The translations under genes were made by a program, and so were the position numbers. From positions 558,001-622,000 of the forward strand of contig NZ_CP022961.1 of assembly GCF_002285795.1 (NCBI RefSeq): a stretch of DNA of 64,000 nucleotides, written 5' to 3'. This stretch comes from Plantactinospora sp. KBS50 (GTDB lineage: Bacteria > Actinomycetota > Actinomycetes > Mycobacteriales > Micromonosporaceae). Under the pieces are notes generated by a model, which was not told where the DNA came from, made no database searches, and was given only the letters and a program-made list of their open reading frames with translations. Below, piece after piece: positions 33,779 through 43,525 of the stretch; the stretch's first letter is position 1; each line of letters opens with the position of its first letter.

Positions 33779-34651
33779 ATGACTCGAACACGTCTCGCGA
33801 TCCGCCTGTTGATGGTGGCGGTGGTCACGCTGGTCGGTGCCGGAGCGTGCACGTTCGGGCCGCAGGAGCACCAGTCGGGTCAAGGCGGATCCGTGCCGGT
33901 GGCCGCGGAGAGCGAGGTAACGGGGGCGAGCGGTTTGCCCGGCTCCGCCCAGCCTACCGGCGCCGCTCCGGGTCCGTCGTCGGCGCAGCCCGCGTCACCG
34001 CAACCGACCCGGAGCGGTTCGCCGGGTCCGTCGCCGACCCCGTCGGCCTCGCCGTCGTCCGCATGCCCGCAGGGCGAGCGGCAGCGCGAGGTGGAGAAGT
34101 ACCTGGCCCAGCTCGGCGGATTCGGCACGGTCGAGGTGGACGGCCGGCAGTCGGACACCGACTGCGCGGCCATCAAGCGGTTCCAGCGCCGGTACGGGAT
34201 CCTTCCGGCCGCCGGTCGGGCCGGTCCGACCACGTACGACGTGGCCCGCCGGCTGGCGAGCACCGACACCAGCGACTGCCGGGCCGGCTCGGGCACCACC
34301 TTCTGCGTGGACCTGACCAACCAGACGGTCTGGGTGATGCGCAGCGGCAAGGTGGTGATGGCTCCCACGGTCACCCGGACCGGGATGGCCGGCTACGCCA
34401 CCGTCTCCGGCTCGTATGCGATCAACTACCGGAACAAGCGGGAGTGGTCCAACCCGTACGAGGTGTGGATGCCGCTCTGGCAGCGCTTCTACGGCGGCAT
34501 GGGATTCCACCAGACCACCACGTACCTGCACAACAAGTCCATCGGCTCGCACGGCTGCGTCAACCTGCTGCCGGCCGACGCCCAGCGGCTGTGGGAACTG
34601 GGCTCGGTGGGCACGCACGTGCGGCTCTTCGGCCGCCGCCCCGGCACCTGA
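33779..34651 (+). CDS. L,D-transpeptidase with peptidoglycan-binding domain, lipoprotein-like
   Basis: A 290-residue exported protein. The N-terminal signal (RLAIRLLMVAVVTLVGAGAC) ends in a cysteine suitable for lipid attachment, followed by a Ser/Pro-rich wall-spanning linker. A peptidoglycan-binding region (VEKYLAQLGGFGTVEVDG, AAIKRFQRRYGI) precedes the YkuD catalytic domain with HNKSIGSHGCVNLLPADA, which contains the catalytic His and Cys. It forms 3-3 cross-links in peptidoglycan. Start ATG 33779. Confidence 0.9.
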   Translation: MTRTRLAIRLLMVAVVTLVGAGACTFGPQEHQSGQGGSVPVAAESEVTGASGLPGSAQPTGAAPGPSSAQPASPQPTRSGSPGPSPTPSASPSSACPQGERQREVEKYLAQLGGFGTVEVDGRQSDTDCAAIKRFQRRYGILPAAGRAGPTTYDVARRLASTDTSDCRAGSGTTFCVDLTNQTVWVMRSGKVVMAPTVTRTGMAGYATVSGSYAINYRNKREWSNPYEVWMPLWQRFYGGMGFHQTTTYLHNKSIGSHGCVNLLPADAQRLWELGSVGTHVRLFGRRPGT

Positions 34652-34771
34652 TGCGGTCCGGGTGAACCCCCAGCGCGGTTTCCGGGACGGTCCCGGGTAG
34701 GGCGCCTGTCGCCGTACCCCGTCCTCAGGTGCGAGGCTGGAGGCCGGACAACGCACGGTGGGGAGGCGCGC

Positions 34772-35125
34772 ATGAAGGATGCATCGAAAGGCCCCTTGTT
34801 ATCACCTTCGGTGGGCGAGGGGCACCCTCCCGCCGATCCGGCCCGGTCCGCGTCGGCACCGGACCTGCCCGGCCCCCGGTCCGCCGGGATCGACCCGGCC
34901 GGAGCCGCGCCGCCCGCCGCGCCGCCCGCCGAGCCGGAGCCGGTTTCGCGCGTCATGCTCGCCGGCTACCTGCTGGTGGCGGTCATCCTGGTCGGCTGGT
35001 TCCTGTGGGGGTGGCTGGGCCTGCGGCAGGGCTTCGTCGACTCGGTGGGCGAGTCCGCGGGTGCCGGGTTCGCGCTGCTGCTCCTCGTCTCGATCGTGGG
35101 CTCGCTCCGCCGCAGCCGCCGCTGA
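34772..35125 (+). CDS. Small membrane protein, unknown function
   Basis: A 117-residue protein with a Pro/Ala-rich disordered N-terminus and two hydrophobic segments (MLAGYLLVAVILVGWFLWGW and AGAGFALLLLVSIVGSL) ending in SLRRSRR. The membrane anchor part is well formed. The upstream part contains AAAGGCCCCTTGTTA, which I suspect is a sequence recurring in related genomes, so the true start may lie downstream. No family is recognised. Confidence 0.5.
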   Translation: MKDASKGPLLSPSVGEGHPPADPARSASAPDLPGPRSAGIDPAGAAPPAAPPAEPEPVSRVMLAGYLLVAVILVGWFLWGWLGLRQGFVDSVGESAGAGFALLLLVSIVGSLRRSRR

Positions 35126-35232
35126 CCGGCGCGCCCGACGGCCGTCGCCGTCGCGGGCCGGCGCGCCCGCGGCCGTCGCCGGCTCCGGCCGACGGCGGAC
35201 GGCGGACGGCGGACGGCTCCGGCCGGGGCCGC

Positions 35233-37740
35233 TCAGTCCAGCACCGCGGCGGTGATCCGGTGCAGCGCGAAGGTGTGCAGCATGTCCGTCCGCTCGTCCT
35301 CGGCCCGCAGGTAGCCGGCACCGATCGACACCGGCCGGACCAGTCGGGACGTGGTCCCGCCGTGTGCGTCGACGTACCCGACCCAGACCAGCGACCTGTC
35401 CCGGATCGCCTGCTGGAGCACGGCGAGTGCCTGGCTGTGGGTGTGCCGGGCGGCCGGTCGGGCCGCCGGCTCGCCGGCGCGTACCCCGTCCGGCGCCCGC
35501 CGCGCCGCGCGGGCCGCCGCCTCCCCACGCCGCATCTGCTCGATGATTCCCAGCACCCGGGGCGGCTCAGCCGCGGCAGCGTCCGTGGGTCGCCGGGCCG
35601 GGCGGACGGCACCACCCGGACCGGCGCGCGGACCGGCTTCGGCCGGCTCAGCACCGTGGCGCCGGTGGCGTCCTCCGGCACCGGCGCGTAGCCGGCCTCC
35701 CGCAGCACACCCAGCAGCCGGGCCACGTGGTACGGGCTGACCAGGACCGTCGGCGCCAGCCGGCGCAGCGCGAGCGCGGCCACCCGGCGGTCCGCCAGCA
35801 CCTGCGCCAGCAGCGCCTCGTCGTCGCTGCGCAGGTACACCCCGGCCGCGCCGACCCGCAGCCCGCCGTGCCTGCGGGCCACGTCGTCGATCAGGTACGT
35901 CAGCGTCTGCGGCACCGGGGTGCGGGACCGCCGCCGGAACAGCCCGTGCAGGTCCTCGGCGGCGTACCCGATGTCCAACGCCCGGCGCAGGCCGTCCGCG
36001 GTGACCCGGTACACGCTGGCGCCGCCGGCCGACTCCGGCTCGGCCACCGCGTCCAGTTCGGCGGCCAGCGCCGGCTCGGGCGGGCCGGGAACGACCACGG
36101 TGAGGTCGGCCTGCACCAGGAAATGATCGACCGGGGAGGGCAGGAGCGAGTCCAGGGCGCGTACCGCCGGGGAGGCCGCGCCGGGCAGCGAGGTCGCGGC
36201 GGCGCGCACCCCGAGCGGGTCGTTCTCCACGGCGAGCCGTTCCTCCTCGGGGTCGGCCAGCAGCAGCCGGCCGTACGAGGTGAGCGCGCCCAGGCCGGTG
36301 ATCCCCAGCGTCGCCGCCTCGGCCAGCACCTCCCGGTAGGCCCGTTCGGCACCCCTGCTGCGCCGGGGGCGTGCCAGGCGACCAGTTCCAGCGCCTCGTC
36401 CTGGTCCGGCGCGGCGCCCGGGGGAAGCCCGGCGAGCACACCCAGCACGGCCCGCCGGGCGGCGGGTGCGCCGCCCCGCTCGACCTCGGCGGAGAGCGGC
36501 GTGATCGGCCGGTCCCGGTCGTCGCGCTGGCCGACCATCCCGGGCTGCCGGGTCATCGCCAGCCATCCGTGCGCCAGGACCTCCCAGCGCTGTGCCAGCG
36601 GTTCGCCGCGCCACACCTCGTACCCGGTGGTCGGCAGGACCTGCTGGTCGGCGCCGGCCCGGCCGCCCGCACCCGGCGGGTCGGCCTCGCCGGCCAGCCC
36701 GGCCGCGTGGGTGACCTCCAGCAGCAGCGCCGCGGTGGACTCGTCCAGCCCGGTGCTCTTGGACAGCCGGCGCAGCTCGCGGATGCCGATCCCGCCGGAG
36801 CGCAGCACCGGAGCCGGCTCGGCGGCGAGCGCCTCCAGCAGCGCCTCGGCGTGCCGGACCGCCTCCATGGTCTGACCGGCGCCCGCCGAGTCGACCGCCT
36901 TGGGCTCGCGCGGGGCAGCGGCCGGTTCCGGCGGTGTGGCCCGCAGCGGTCCCAGCGGGCCGGTGTCGCGGCGCAGCAGCAGGCCGACCTCGCGGGGCAG
37001 CTCCACGGCCATGCTGCCGGCCGGCAGGCCCGGGTCGGGCACCGGCACGAGCAGGGCGTGCTCCACCAGCCAGCGCACGGCCGAGCCGCCGCCCGGGGCC
37101 GCCTGGTCGTCCGTACCCGCCCCGGCCGCCGGCCCGTCCACGGCGGCCGCGTTGTCCGCGGCCGTCCTGTCGGTCGCGGCCGTTTCGTTGGTGACGGTGC
37201 CCACGGGTGGCCCGGCGGCGAGCCGGTCCAGGATCTTGCGCGCCCCCGGCGGCGCCGCGAGCACGGTCCGGCGCAGCCGGGCCGGCTCGGCGCAGACCTC
37301 CTCCGCCCGCGGGTCCAACTCCGCCGCCGGCCGGCCCAACCCGGCCGGGTACGGCGGGCAGACCTCGTCCACGGCGGCGGCCACCGCCAGCGCGTCGTCC
37401 GGCCCGTGCAGCAGGAACAGGTCGCGCAGCCGGTCCAGCGCGGCCCGGACGGCGGCCCGGTCGACCGCGCCGGGCGGGTCAGGGCCAGCGAGAGTACGGC
37501 CTCGGCCGTGGTCGTGCCGGTCTCCGGCTGCCGGGTCAGCCGCGCCGCGTCGAGGATCTGCAGGGCGAACCGGTCCAGTCCGTCCAGGGCGCGGGCGACC
37601 GACACCCGGGACTGCGCCCGCAGCGCCAACGCGGACAGGTCGGCCGGAACCGGGACCACCAGATCGGGACGCAGCTGGAGGAGTCTGACCAGCGCGTCGT
37701 CCGGCATGGACCGCAGACGGTCCGCGAGTGAGGTGCTCAT
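35233..37740 (-). pseudogene. Helicase-associated (Helicase_C_3/XPB-like) protein with three frame breaks
   Basis: The full product would have about 836 residues. It starts MSTSLADRLRSMPDDALVRL, continues in a second frame (AAAVDEVCPPYPAGLGRPAA, then IRELRRLSKSTGLDES), moves to a third (RAYREVLAEAATLGITGLGA, TPVPQTLTYLIDDVARRHGG, which is the helicase C-terminal-like core) and ends in a fourth frame (VLGIIEQMRRGEAAARAARR, LVWVGYVDAHGG, a WYL-like end). Breaks fall in G/C runs at 37472-37478, 36352-36355 and 35587-35589, each repaired by one base. Conservation is continuous across the breaks, so sequencing deletions are likelier than decay. Homologues sit near XPB in many actinobacteria. Exact function unknown. 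Confidence 0.8.
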
Positions 37741-37952
37741 CGTCGTTCCACGCTAGCCGGCCCGACCGGTGTCGCGCCTCTCGGTCGCCAGCCTCCGGTA
37801 CGCGCGGCGAACCGGAGGCGACGCAACCGGTGAATCCCGCCGCCGGGCCGGCGAATTCGCCGGCACAACTCGGCGGATTCTCAGCGGCGGCACACCGGCC
37901 CGGCCGGTTAGCCTTGATAGATCAGCAGTCCGAGCGAAGCAGGGGATGACAG

Positions 37953-38339
37953 GTGCCGACCGGTCGAGTGAAGTGGTACGACGCGGCCAAGGGATATGGG
38001 TTCGTCACCAGCGACGAGGGCGGCGACGTCTTCCTGCCGAAGGGCGCGCTGCCCGCTGGGGTCACCGAACTCAAGGGTGGTCAGCGGATCGAGTTCGGCG
38101 TTGTGGACAGCCGCCGGGGCTCGCAGGCGCTGGGGGTGAAGCTGCTGGACGCGCCGCCGTCCGTGGCCGAACTGCGCCGCCGTCCCGCCGAGGAACTGCA
38201 CGGCCTGGTCGAGGACATGATCAAGGTGCTGGAGGCGAAGGTGCAGCCCGACCTGCGCCGGGGTCGGTTCCCGGACCGGCGGACCGCACAGAAGATCGCT
38301 CAGCTTGTGCACGCGGTGGCGCGCGAGCTGGAGGTCTGA
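37953..38339 (+). CDS. Cold-shock domain protein with C-terminal extension
   Basis: A 128-residue protein from GTG 37953 after AGGGGA. The cold-shock domain occupies residues 1-66 with RNP1 KGYGFVTS and RNP2 DVFLPKGAL. The extra 60 residues are helical and charged (RRRPAEELHGLVEDMIKVLE), longer than CspA-type proteins. It should bind single-stranded RNA or DNA. Its 3' end overlaps the convergent mqnD gene by 40 bp. Confidence 0.9.
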   Translation: MPTGRVKWYDAAKGYGFVTSDEGGDVFLPKGALPAGVTELKGGQRIEFGVVDSRRGSQALGVKLLDAPPSVAELRRRPAEELHGLVEDMIKVLEAKVQPDLRRGRFPDRRTAQKIAQLVHAVARELEV

Positions 38340-39148
38340 GGCACCAGGCCGGCGGCCGCGGCGCGTCCGAGCAGGGCGTCGACCGCGGCCCGGCCGTCCG
38401 TACCGAGGTCGGCCGTGAATTCGTTCACATACAGCGCGATGTGCTGCCGTACCACGTCCGGGTCCATCTCCTGAGCGTGCTCCAGGACGTACCCGTGACT
38501 GGCCGCCGGGTCGGCCCAGGCCATCCGGACGGATTCGCGGACCCAGGCCGCGGCCTCGGCCGGATCCACCGCGCCACGCCGGGCGAGGATGGCGCCCAGC
38601 GGGATCGGCAGGCCGGTGTCGCCCTCCCACCACTCGCCGAGGTCGACCAGGGCGGTGAGCCCGTGCTGCGGGTAGGTGAACCGGGCCTCGTGGATCACCA
38701 GCCCGGCGTCGTACCGGCCGGCCGCCACCCCCGGCATGATCTCGTGGAACGGAACGATCTCGATCCGGCCCGGCGGCCGGCCGGCCGACCAGAGCCGGAA
38801 CAGCAGGTACGCCGTGGTCCGGTCGCCGGGCACCGCCACGGTGGCGCCGGTCAGGTCGGTGCGGTCGCCTTGGTCGGTGCGGTCGCCACGGGTGAGCACC
38901 AGCGGGCCGCAGCCGCGTCCGAGAGCGCCGCCGCAGGGCAGCAGGTGGTAGTCCTCCAGCAGCCACGGCAGCGCCGCGTAGCTCACCTTCACCAGGTCGA
39001 ACGCGCCGCGCTGCGCCGCCGTGTTGGTCACGTCGACGTCGGCGTAGGTCACCTCGACCGGCGGTGCGCCGGGCACCAGTCCGTGCACGAGAGCGTGGAA
39101 CACGAACGTGTCGTTGGGGCAGGGCGAGATCGCGAGGGACAGCGGCAC
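38300..39148 (-). CDS. mqnD: 1,4-dihydroxy-6-naphthoate synthase
   Basis: About 282 residues from GTG 39148 (PLSLAISPCPNDTFVFHALV), the standard beginning of MqnD. The periplasmic-binding-protein-like fold continues with DVDVTNTAAQRGAFDLVKVS and the catalytic-histidine region LVIHEARFTYP. It converts cyclic dehypoxanthine futalosine to 1,4-dihydroxy-6-naphthoate in the futalosine route to menaquinone. GGAGGG abuts the GTG with too little spacing, so the exact start is uncertain. It lies 46 bp after mqnB in the same direction. Confidence 0.88.
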   Translation of the reverse strand: MPLSLAISPCPNDTFVFHALVHGLVPGAPPVEVTYADVDVTNTAAQRGAFDLVKVSYAALPWLLEDYHLLPCGGALGRGCGPLVLTRGDRTDQGDRTDLTGATVAVPGDRTTAYLLFRLWSAGRPPGRIEIVPFHEIMPGVAAGRYDAGLVIHEARFTYPQHGLTALVDLGEWWEGDTGLPIPLGAILARRGAVDPAEAAAWVRESVRMAWADPAASHGYVLEHAQEMDPDVVRQHIALYVNEFTADLGTDGRAAVDALLGRAAAAGLVPQTSSSRATACTS

Positions 39149-39194
39149 CCCTCCACCGTAACCACACCGAGCCCGGCCACCGCGGGGAGATGCC

Positions 39195-40004
39195 TCACCG
39201 CGTCTCGGCCGGGGCCGACGATCCGGTGCTCGGCGAGGCGTTGGCCGGCGATCCGGTGGCCGGCGCGGCGGTTCGGGCGGTCCCGGTGGGGGCGGCCGCC
39301 GGGGCGGCGGACGGGATCGCGTGGCCCACACGGCGGATCGCCGGGGCGGCGGTGGTGAGCGCCCGGAAGGCGGCGTCGAGTCGCCACGCGGACCGGTCGC
39401 GCGGGCCGACCAGGTTGGAGATCGTTCGCAGTTCGGCGAAGGGCAGGCCGGCCTGTCCGGCGGCGGTGGCCACGCCGTACCCCTCCATGGCCTCGGCCAC
39501 GGCGTCCGGGTAGCGCCCGGCCAGCGCTCGGGCCGTGGCCCCGGTGCCGGTCACCGTGCTGAGCGTGAGCACCGCCCCGGTCACCGCGTCCGGCAGCGCC
39601 GCCCGCAGCGCGGCCAGCAGCGCCCGGTCCGCCGGAACCACCGGGTCGCCGAAGCCCAACTCGTCCAGCGGCAGGAACCCGGTCGGCGACTCGGCGCCCA
39701 ACTCGGCGGCGATGCTGCGGGTGGCCAGCACGAGCGCGCCGATCGCGGCCCGGTCCGGAAAGCCGCCGGCGATGCCGGCGCTCAGCACCGCCGAGTACGG
39801 CGCACCGGCCGCCTCGGCGGTGGCGAGCAGCCGGGCCGTTCCGGCCGCGGCAGCCGCCGGACCCACCCCGACGGCCCGCACATCCACGGGCACCGAGCCC
39901 GTCCGCGCCGCCTCCGGTGCGCCCTCCGACGTCCCGTCCAGTCCGGCGCGTACCGCGGCGGCCTCGGGCTCGACGGCCGTGGCCACCAGGACCCGTACGG
40001 TCAT
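39195..40004 (-). CDS. mqnB: Futalosine hydrolase
   Basis: A 269-residue nucleosidase starting MTVRVLVATAVEPEAAAVRA. The phosphorylase-fold motifs SAGIAGGFPDRAAIG and AEAMEGYGVATAAGQAG, with the substrate-binding Met-Glu and a later ELRTISNLVGPRDRSAW region, match MqnB. It removes hypoxanthine from futalosine in menaquinone synthesis. ATG 40004 overlaps the MFS stop codon (ATGA, 40001-40004). The C-terminal tail is Ala/Pro/Ser-rich. Confidence 0.9.
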   Translation of the reverse strand: MTVRVLVATAVEPEAAAVRAGLDGTSEGAPEAARTGSVPVDVRAVGVGPAAAAAGTARLLATAEAAGAPYSAVLSAGIAGGFPDRAAIGALVLATRSIAAELGAESPTGFLPLDELGFGDPVVPADRALLAALRAALPDAVTGAVLTLSTVTGTGATARALAGRYPDAVAEAMEGYGVATAAGQAGLPFAELRTISNLVGPRDRSAWRLDAAFRALTTAAPAIRRVGHAIPSAAPAAAPTGTARTAAPATGSPANASPSTGSSAPAETR

Positions 40005-41655
40005 CCCGGCCGTCCCCCGGCGCCGCGTCCCGGGCCGTCGCCGGCCACCGACGAGGGTCGGTAGATGTGGAAGCCCGGCGGGGCGGTCCCCGCGCCTTGC
40101 GAATCGGCCGCCGGCTCCGGCTGTTCGTCGGCGTCCGGAGCGTGCGTCCCGGACCGGTCGTCGGACCGGGGCTGCGGGCCGGGAGCGGGCTGCGGGCCGG
40201 GAGCAGACGGTGGGCCGGAAACGGGCTGCTGGCCGGGGGCGGGCGGGGGCCGGAAGCCGGTTGCGGGATCGGCCGCTCGGCACTGGCCCGGCCGCTCAGC
40301 CGGTCGCCCCGGGCACGGCGGCCACCCCAGGCGGCCGCACCGGCCGCGACGGCGGCCAACCCGGCGGCGATGCCGACCCCGACCTGCCCGGGCAGCGGGA
40401 TGAGGCCCACCGCGCCGCCGAGGACGAAGGCGAGCATCAGCACGGTCTCGGAGTGCGCGAAGGCGCTGGCCCGCTGGTGCTCCGGGATCCGCTCCTGGAT
40501 GGTGGCGTCGACGGCCAACTTGGCGATCCCGCTGACCGCGGCCGTGACCAGGCAGAGCGCCGCGGCCATCGGCAGGGAGAGCCGGATCGCGGTCACCGCG
40601 GCCAACGCGGTGACCAGCACCAGACCGGCGGTCTGGAGCACGACCGGGCGGCGGATCCGCAGCCGGGTGCCGACCGCGGTGGCCAGGAAGGTGCCGGTGG
40701 CCAGGGCCGCTCCGACCAGGCCGAGCGCCACCTCGGCGCCGATGTGCCGGCCGAACGCCGTCGGGTCCAGGTCGCCGGCCCGGATCGCGAAGGCGAGGAA
40801 GAGCAGCAGGAAGCCGTACCCGGCCCGCAGCGTGGCCGCGCCGAGCAGCGTGGTGCCGACCAGCGCGCCGGAGAGCACCCGCCGGGCGCCGTGCCACCAC
40901 GGGCCGGATCGGACGCCGGGTCCGGGCCGGTCGGAGTCGGCCTGGGCCGGCAGCCGCAGCGCGATCACCATGCCGACCAGGAAGATCACCGAGGACACCC
41001 GCAGCGGCCACTGCGGGCCGAACCAGAAGGCGGCCAGGCCGAGCGGGGTGACCACCGCGCCGGCGATGGTGCCGTACACGCTGGCCCGCGCGCCCACCTG
41101 GGACAGGCCGAGTCCGGCGGGCAGCAGCCGGGGTACCGCGGCGGACCGGGCCACGCCGTACGCGCGGGACAGCGCGAGCACCCCGAACGCGGCCGGATAG
41201 AGCCCGATGCCGTGGATGTAGTCGGAGATGAGCCAGGCCAGGAACGCCCGGCCCAGCATGGTCGCGGCCATCGCGTACCGCCGGCCGTGCCGGAAGTGGT
41301 CCAGCAGCGGTCCCACCACCGGCGCCAGCAACGCGAACGGGACCATCGTCACCAGCAGGTAGAGCCCGACCCGGGTACGCGCCTCGCCCAGCGGAACGTT
41401 GAAGAAGATCGTGCCGGCGAGGCCGATCGCGACCAGCGTGTCCCCGGCGCACGAGGCGGCGTGCAGGTCGAACAGCCGGGACATCCCGGTCTCGCCGCCC
41501 GCGCCGCGGGACCGTACCCGGCCCACGCCCCGGCCCACCCACCGGCCGCCGCGGAACCCGCCGCGCAGCAGCAGGCGGAGGCCGCGGACGGTCGTACCGG
41601 TGGCGTATCCGGCGACCGAGCGCCGGGGCCGGTCGGCGCGGGAGAAGAGCGGCAT
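40001..41655 (-). CDS. MFS transporter, frame-shifted in its C-terminal tail
   Basis: Starts at ATG 41655 (MPLFSRADRPRRSV). The 12-helix core spans residues about 60-445 (VGLYLLVTMVPFALLAPVVG, VTAAVSGIAKLAVDATIQER, AHSETVLMLAFVLGGAVGLI). Near residue 463 the frame as written departs into the downstream gene. With one base added to the C-run 40265-40267 (plus strand G) the tail reads PIPATGFRPPPAPGQQPV, ends in PPGFHIYRP and stops at 40001, overlapping the mqnB start by ATGA. That perfect coupling supports the correction. Function unknown; its place next to mqnB and mqnD may be conserved. Confidence 0.8.
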
Positions 41656-41757
41656 GTCCCCATCCTCTCCGATCGCTGCCCGCCGTGCCGCGACTGCCGT
41701 GGAGAACAACCGGGGAGTGCGTGTCGGTGGCCCGGACGGATAGGAGACAATGAACGG

Positions 41758-42573
41758 GTGAGCAGGTCCTCCACCACCCGCGCCCCCCGCCTCGACCAGG
41801 TGTGTGCCGCCGCTGTGGAGGTGGCGCGGGCCGGCATCGGCGAGGTCGATCCGGCAGACGTCGGCGAGCACCTCACGGTGGTGGCGGAGGGCGACCGCCT
41901 CGTCACGCACTTCTTCGAGTGCCGGCTGCCCGGCTACCAGGGCTGGCGGTGGGCGGTGACGGTGACCCGGATCCCGCGCAGCCGGTCCGTGACGATCTGC
42001 GAGACCGTCCTGCTGCCCGGGCCGGACGCGCTGCTGGCGCCCGGCTGGCTGCCCTGGCATGAGCGGCTTCAGCCCGGTGACCTCGGCGTCGGTGATCTGC
42101 TGCCGACGTCCGCGGACGACGAGCGGCTGGTGCCCGGCTACCTCTACTCGGACGATCCGGGTGTGGAGGAGGCGGCCTGGGAAATCGGCCTGGGTCGGTC
42201 CCGGGTGATGTCCCGGGAGGGCCGGATGGACACGGCCCAGCGGTGGTACGACGGCGACCACGGGCCGGCCGCGCCGATCTCCGTCGCCGCTCCGCCGGCC
42301 GCCCGCTGCGGCACCTGCGGCTTCTACCTCCCGCTGGCCGGCGCCCTGCGCCAGGCGTTCGGGGTGTGCGGCAACTTCTACGCGCCGGACGACGGCCGGG
42401 CGGTGTCGGCCGACCACGGTTGCGGCGCCCATTCGGAGACGCTTGTCGAGTCCGCCGAGGCGCCGGTCGAGGAGATGCCGACCGCGTACGACGACAGCGC
42501 GGTGGAAGCGGTGGAAGCCGTCACGGTTGCCGCGACCGCCGTCGACCCCGCCGCGGGGGACGACCGGAGCTGA
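41758..42573 (+). CDS. DUF3027 domain protein
   Basis: About 271 residues from GTG 41758. It shows the order typical of DUF3027: an N-terminal region ending in GEHLTVVAEGDRLVTHFFEC, the WRWAVTVTRIPRSRSVTICE segment, the PGDLGVGDLLPTSADDERLV stretch, and two cysteine pairs (RCGTCGFYL, FGVCGNFYAP, DHGCGAHS) that probably bind zinc. Function unknown. GACAAT (41746-41751) lies six bases before the GTG, so the message may be leaderless. It is divergent from the MFS-mqnB-mqnD operon. Confidence 0.85.
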   Translation: MSRSSTTRAPRLDQVCAAAVEVARAGIGEVDPADVGEHLTVVAEGDRLVTHFFECRLPGYQGWRWAVTVTRIPRSRSVTICETVLLPGPDALLAPGWLPWHERLQPGDLGVGDLLPTSADDERLVPGYLYSDDPGVEEAAWEIGLGRSRVMSREGRMDTAQRWYDGDHGPAAPISVAAPPAARCGTCGFYLPLAGALRQAFGVCGNFYAPDDGRAVSADHGCGAHSETLVESAEAPVEEMPTAYDDSAVEAVEAVTVAATAVDPAAGDDRS

Positions 42574-42601
42574 CCGTCGACGCGTACCGCCGGTGGTGCG
42601 G

Positions 42602-42850
42602 TCAGCGGTCGGCGTGCCGCCGGGCGCGGTGGGCGTCGTAGCGGCGCATCACGGCCAGACCGGGCAGCCCGACCAGGACGCCCGCCAGGCAGATCCACAG
42701 CCAGTTCTCGTGCCCGTGCGCGGCCAGCCAGTCGCGGAAGAAGATCAGCAGCACCAGGCCGGCCAGTGCCCACAGCACCATCCCGCCGACCGCGAACGGG
42801 ACCATCGGCGGGTCGACCGGCTCCGGCTGGTCAGGTGGGGTGGCAGACAC
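42602..42850 (-). CDS. DUF2530 family membrane protein
   Basis: An 82-residue protein from GTG 42850. Two hydrophobic segments (MVPFAVGGMVLWALAGLVLL and NWLWICLAGVLVGLPGLAVM) and the final RRYDAHRARR match the actinobacterial DUF2530 family, function unknown. It is convergent with DUF3027, with 28 bp between. Confidence 0.8.
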   Translation of the reverse strand: MSATPPDQPEPVDPPMVPFAVGGMVLWALAGLVLLIFFRDWLAAHGHENWLWICLAGVLVGLPGLAVMRRYDAHRARRHADR

Positions 42851-42970
42851 GTGAGCAGGATACGCGGCAGGGGGCCGGTGGCGGCGGCCGTGGTCTACGC
42901 TCTGCGCTTGGCTGGTCGGCCGCTGGGCCGCCGGGCCGAGAACGGGGTGAGTATGGTCATATCGGTGGTC

Positions 42971-42998
42971 GTTAGCCAAGCTTATTAGTTAAGCTAAC
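42971..42998 (+). promoter_or_regulatory. Operator/promoter of the MarR-MFS operon
   Basis: Nested inverted repeats: GTTAGC (42971-42976) with GCTAAC (42993-42998), and AGCTTA (42979-42984) with TAAGCT (42990-42995) five bases apart. TAAGCT also serves as a -10 box, six bases before GTG 43002. This AT-rich site stands out from its surroundings and should bind the MarR protein. Confidence 0.65.
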
Positions 42999-43001
42999 GA
43001 T

Positions 43002-43451
43002 GTGACGGAGCGGACGGTGATGGCGGTGGACCTCCCACCGGCGCAGCTGGCACCCCAGCTGCGCGATGCGATCACCCGACTCAACCGCCGGGTACGGCAG
43101 GCCCGCCCGGTCGGCGATCTGACGATGACTCAGCTCTCCGCCCTGACCAGCGTCGAGCTGGCAGGCGCGCTGACTCCCCGTGAGCTCGCCGACGCGGAAC
43201 GGGTCCAGCCACCGACGATGACCAGGACCGTGGCCAAGCTGGAGGAGCGGGGCCTCGTGCGGCGTTCGCCGCACCCGACCGACGGACGGCAGGTCCTGCT
43301 CAGCACCACGGATGCTGGGCGGGAGGTTCTGGCGATGTTCGAACGGGCCCGCGACACCTGGCTGGCGCAACGGCTCGCCGAGCTGACCGACGCCGACCGG
43401 GAGACCCTGGCCCGAGCAGCGGAGATCCTGCAACAGGTGGCCCGCGCCTGA
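43002..43451 (+). CDS. MarR-family transcriptional regulator
   Basis: A 149-residue winged-helix protein. LTMTQLSALTSVELAGALTP is the first part of the DNA-binding domain, followed by VQPPTMTRTVAKLEERGLVR and the wing HPTDGRQVLLSTTDAG. GTG 43002 is probably leaderless. It lies 74 bp before an MFS gene and probably represses both through the palindromes at 42971-42998. Confidence 0.9.
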   Translation: MTERTVMAVDLPPAQLAPQLRDAITRLNRRVRQARPVGDLTMTQLSALTSVELAGALTPRELADAERVQPPTMTRTVAKLEERGLVRRSPHPTDGRQVLLSTTDAGREVLAMFERARDTWLAQRLAELTDADRETLARAAEILQQVARA

Positions 43452-43525
43452 CCGGCGCCGACCATCGGGTCCGCTTCGTCCACCGATGTGGATGACGCGT
43501 ACAACCCGAAGGAGGCGCACCCCGA

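Noticed and set aside
30130..34665. A very long plus-strand open frame of about 1,500 codons
   Set aside because: It runs antisense or out of frame through the MFS, XPB and L,D-transpeptidase genes, which have clear motifs. Its translation is Arg/Pro/Gly-rich with no family likeness, as usual for shadow frames at 70% GC.
34983..37384. Four separate genes in the helicase-associated region
   Set aside because: The frames join end to end with continuous family likeness and each junction needs only one G/C, so one gene with three base deletions explains them better.
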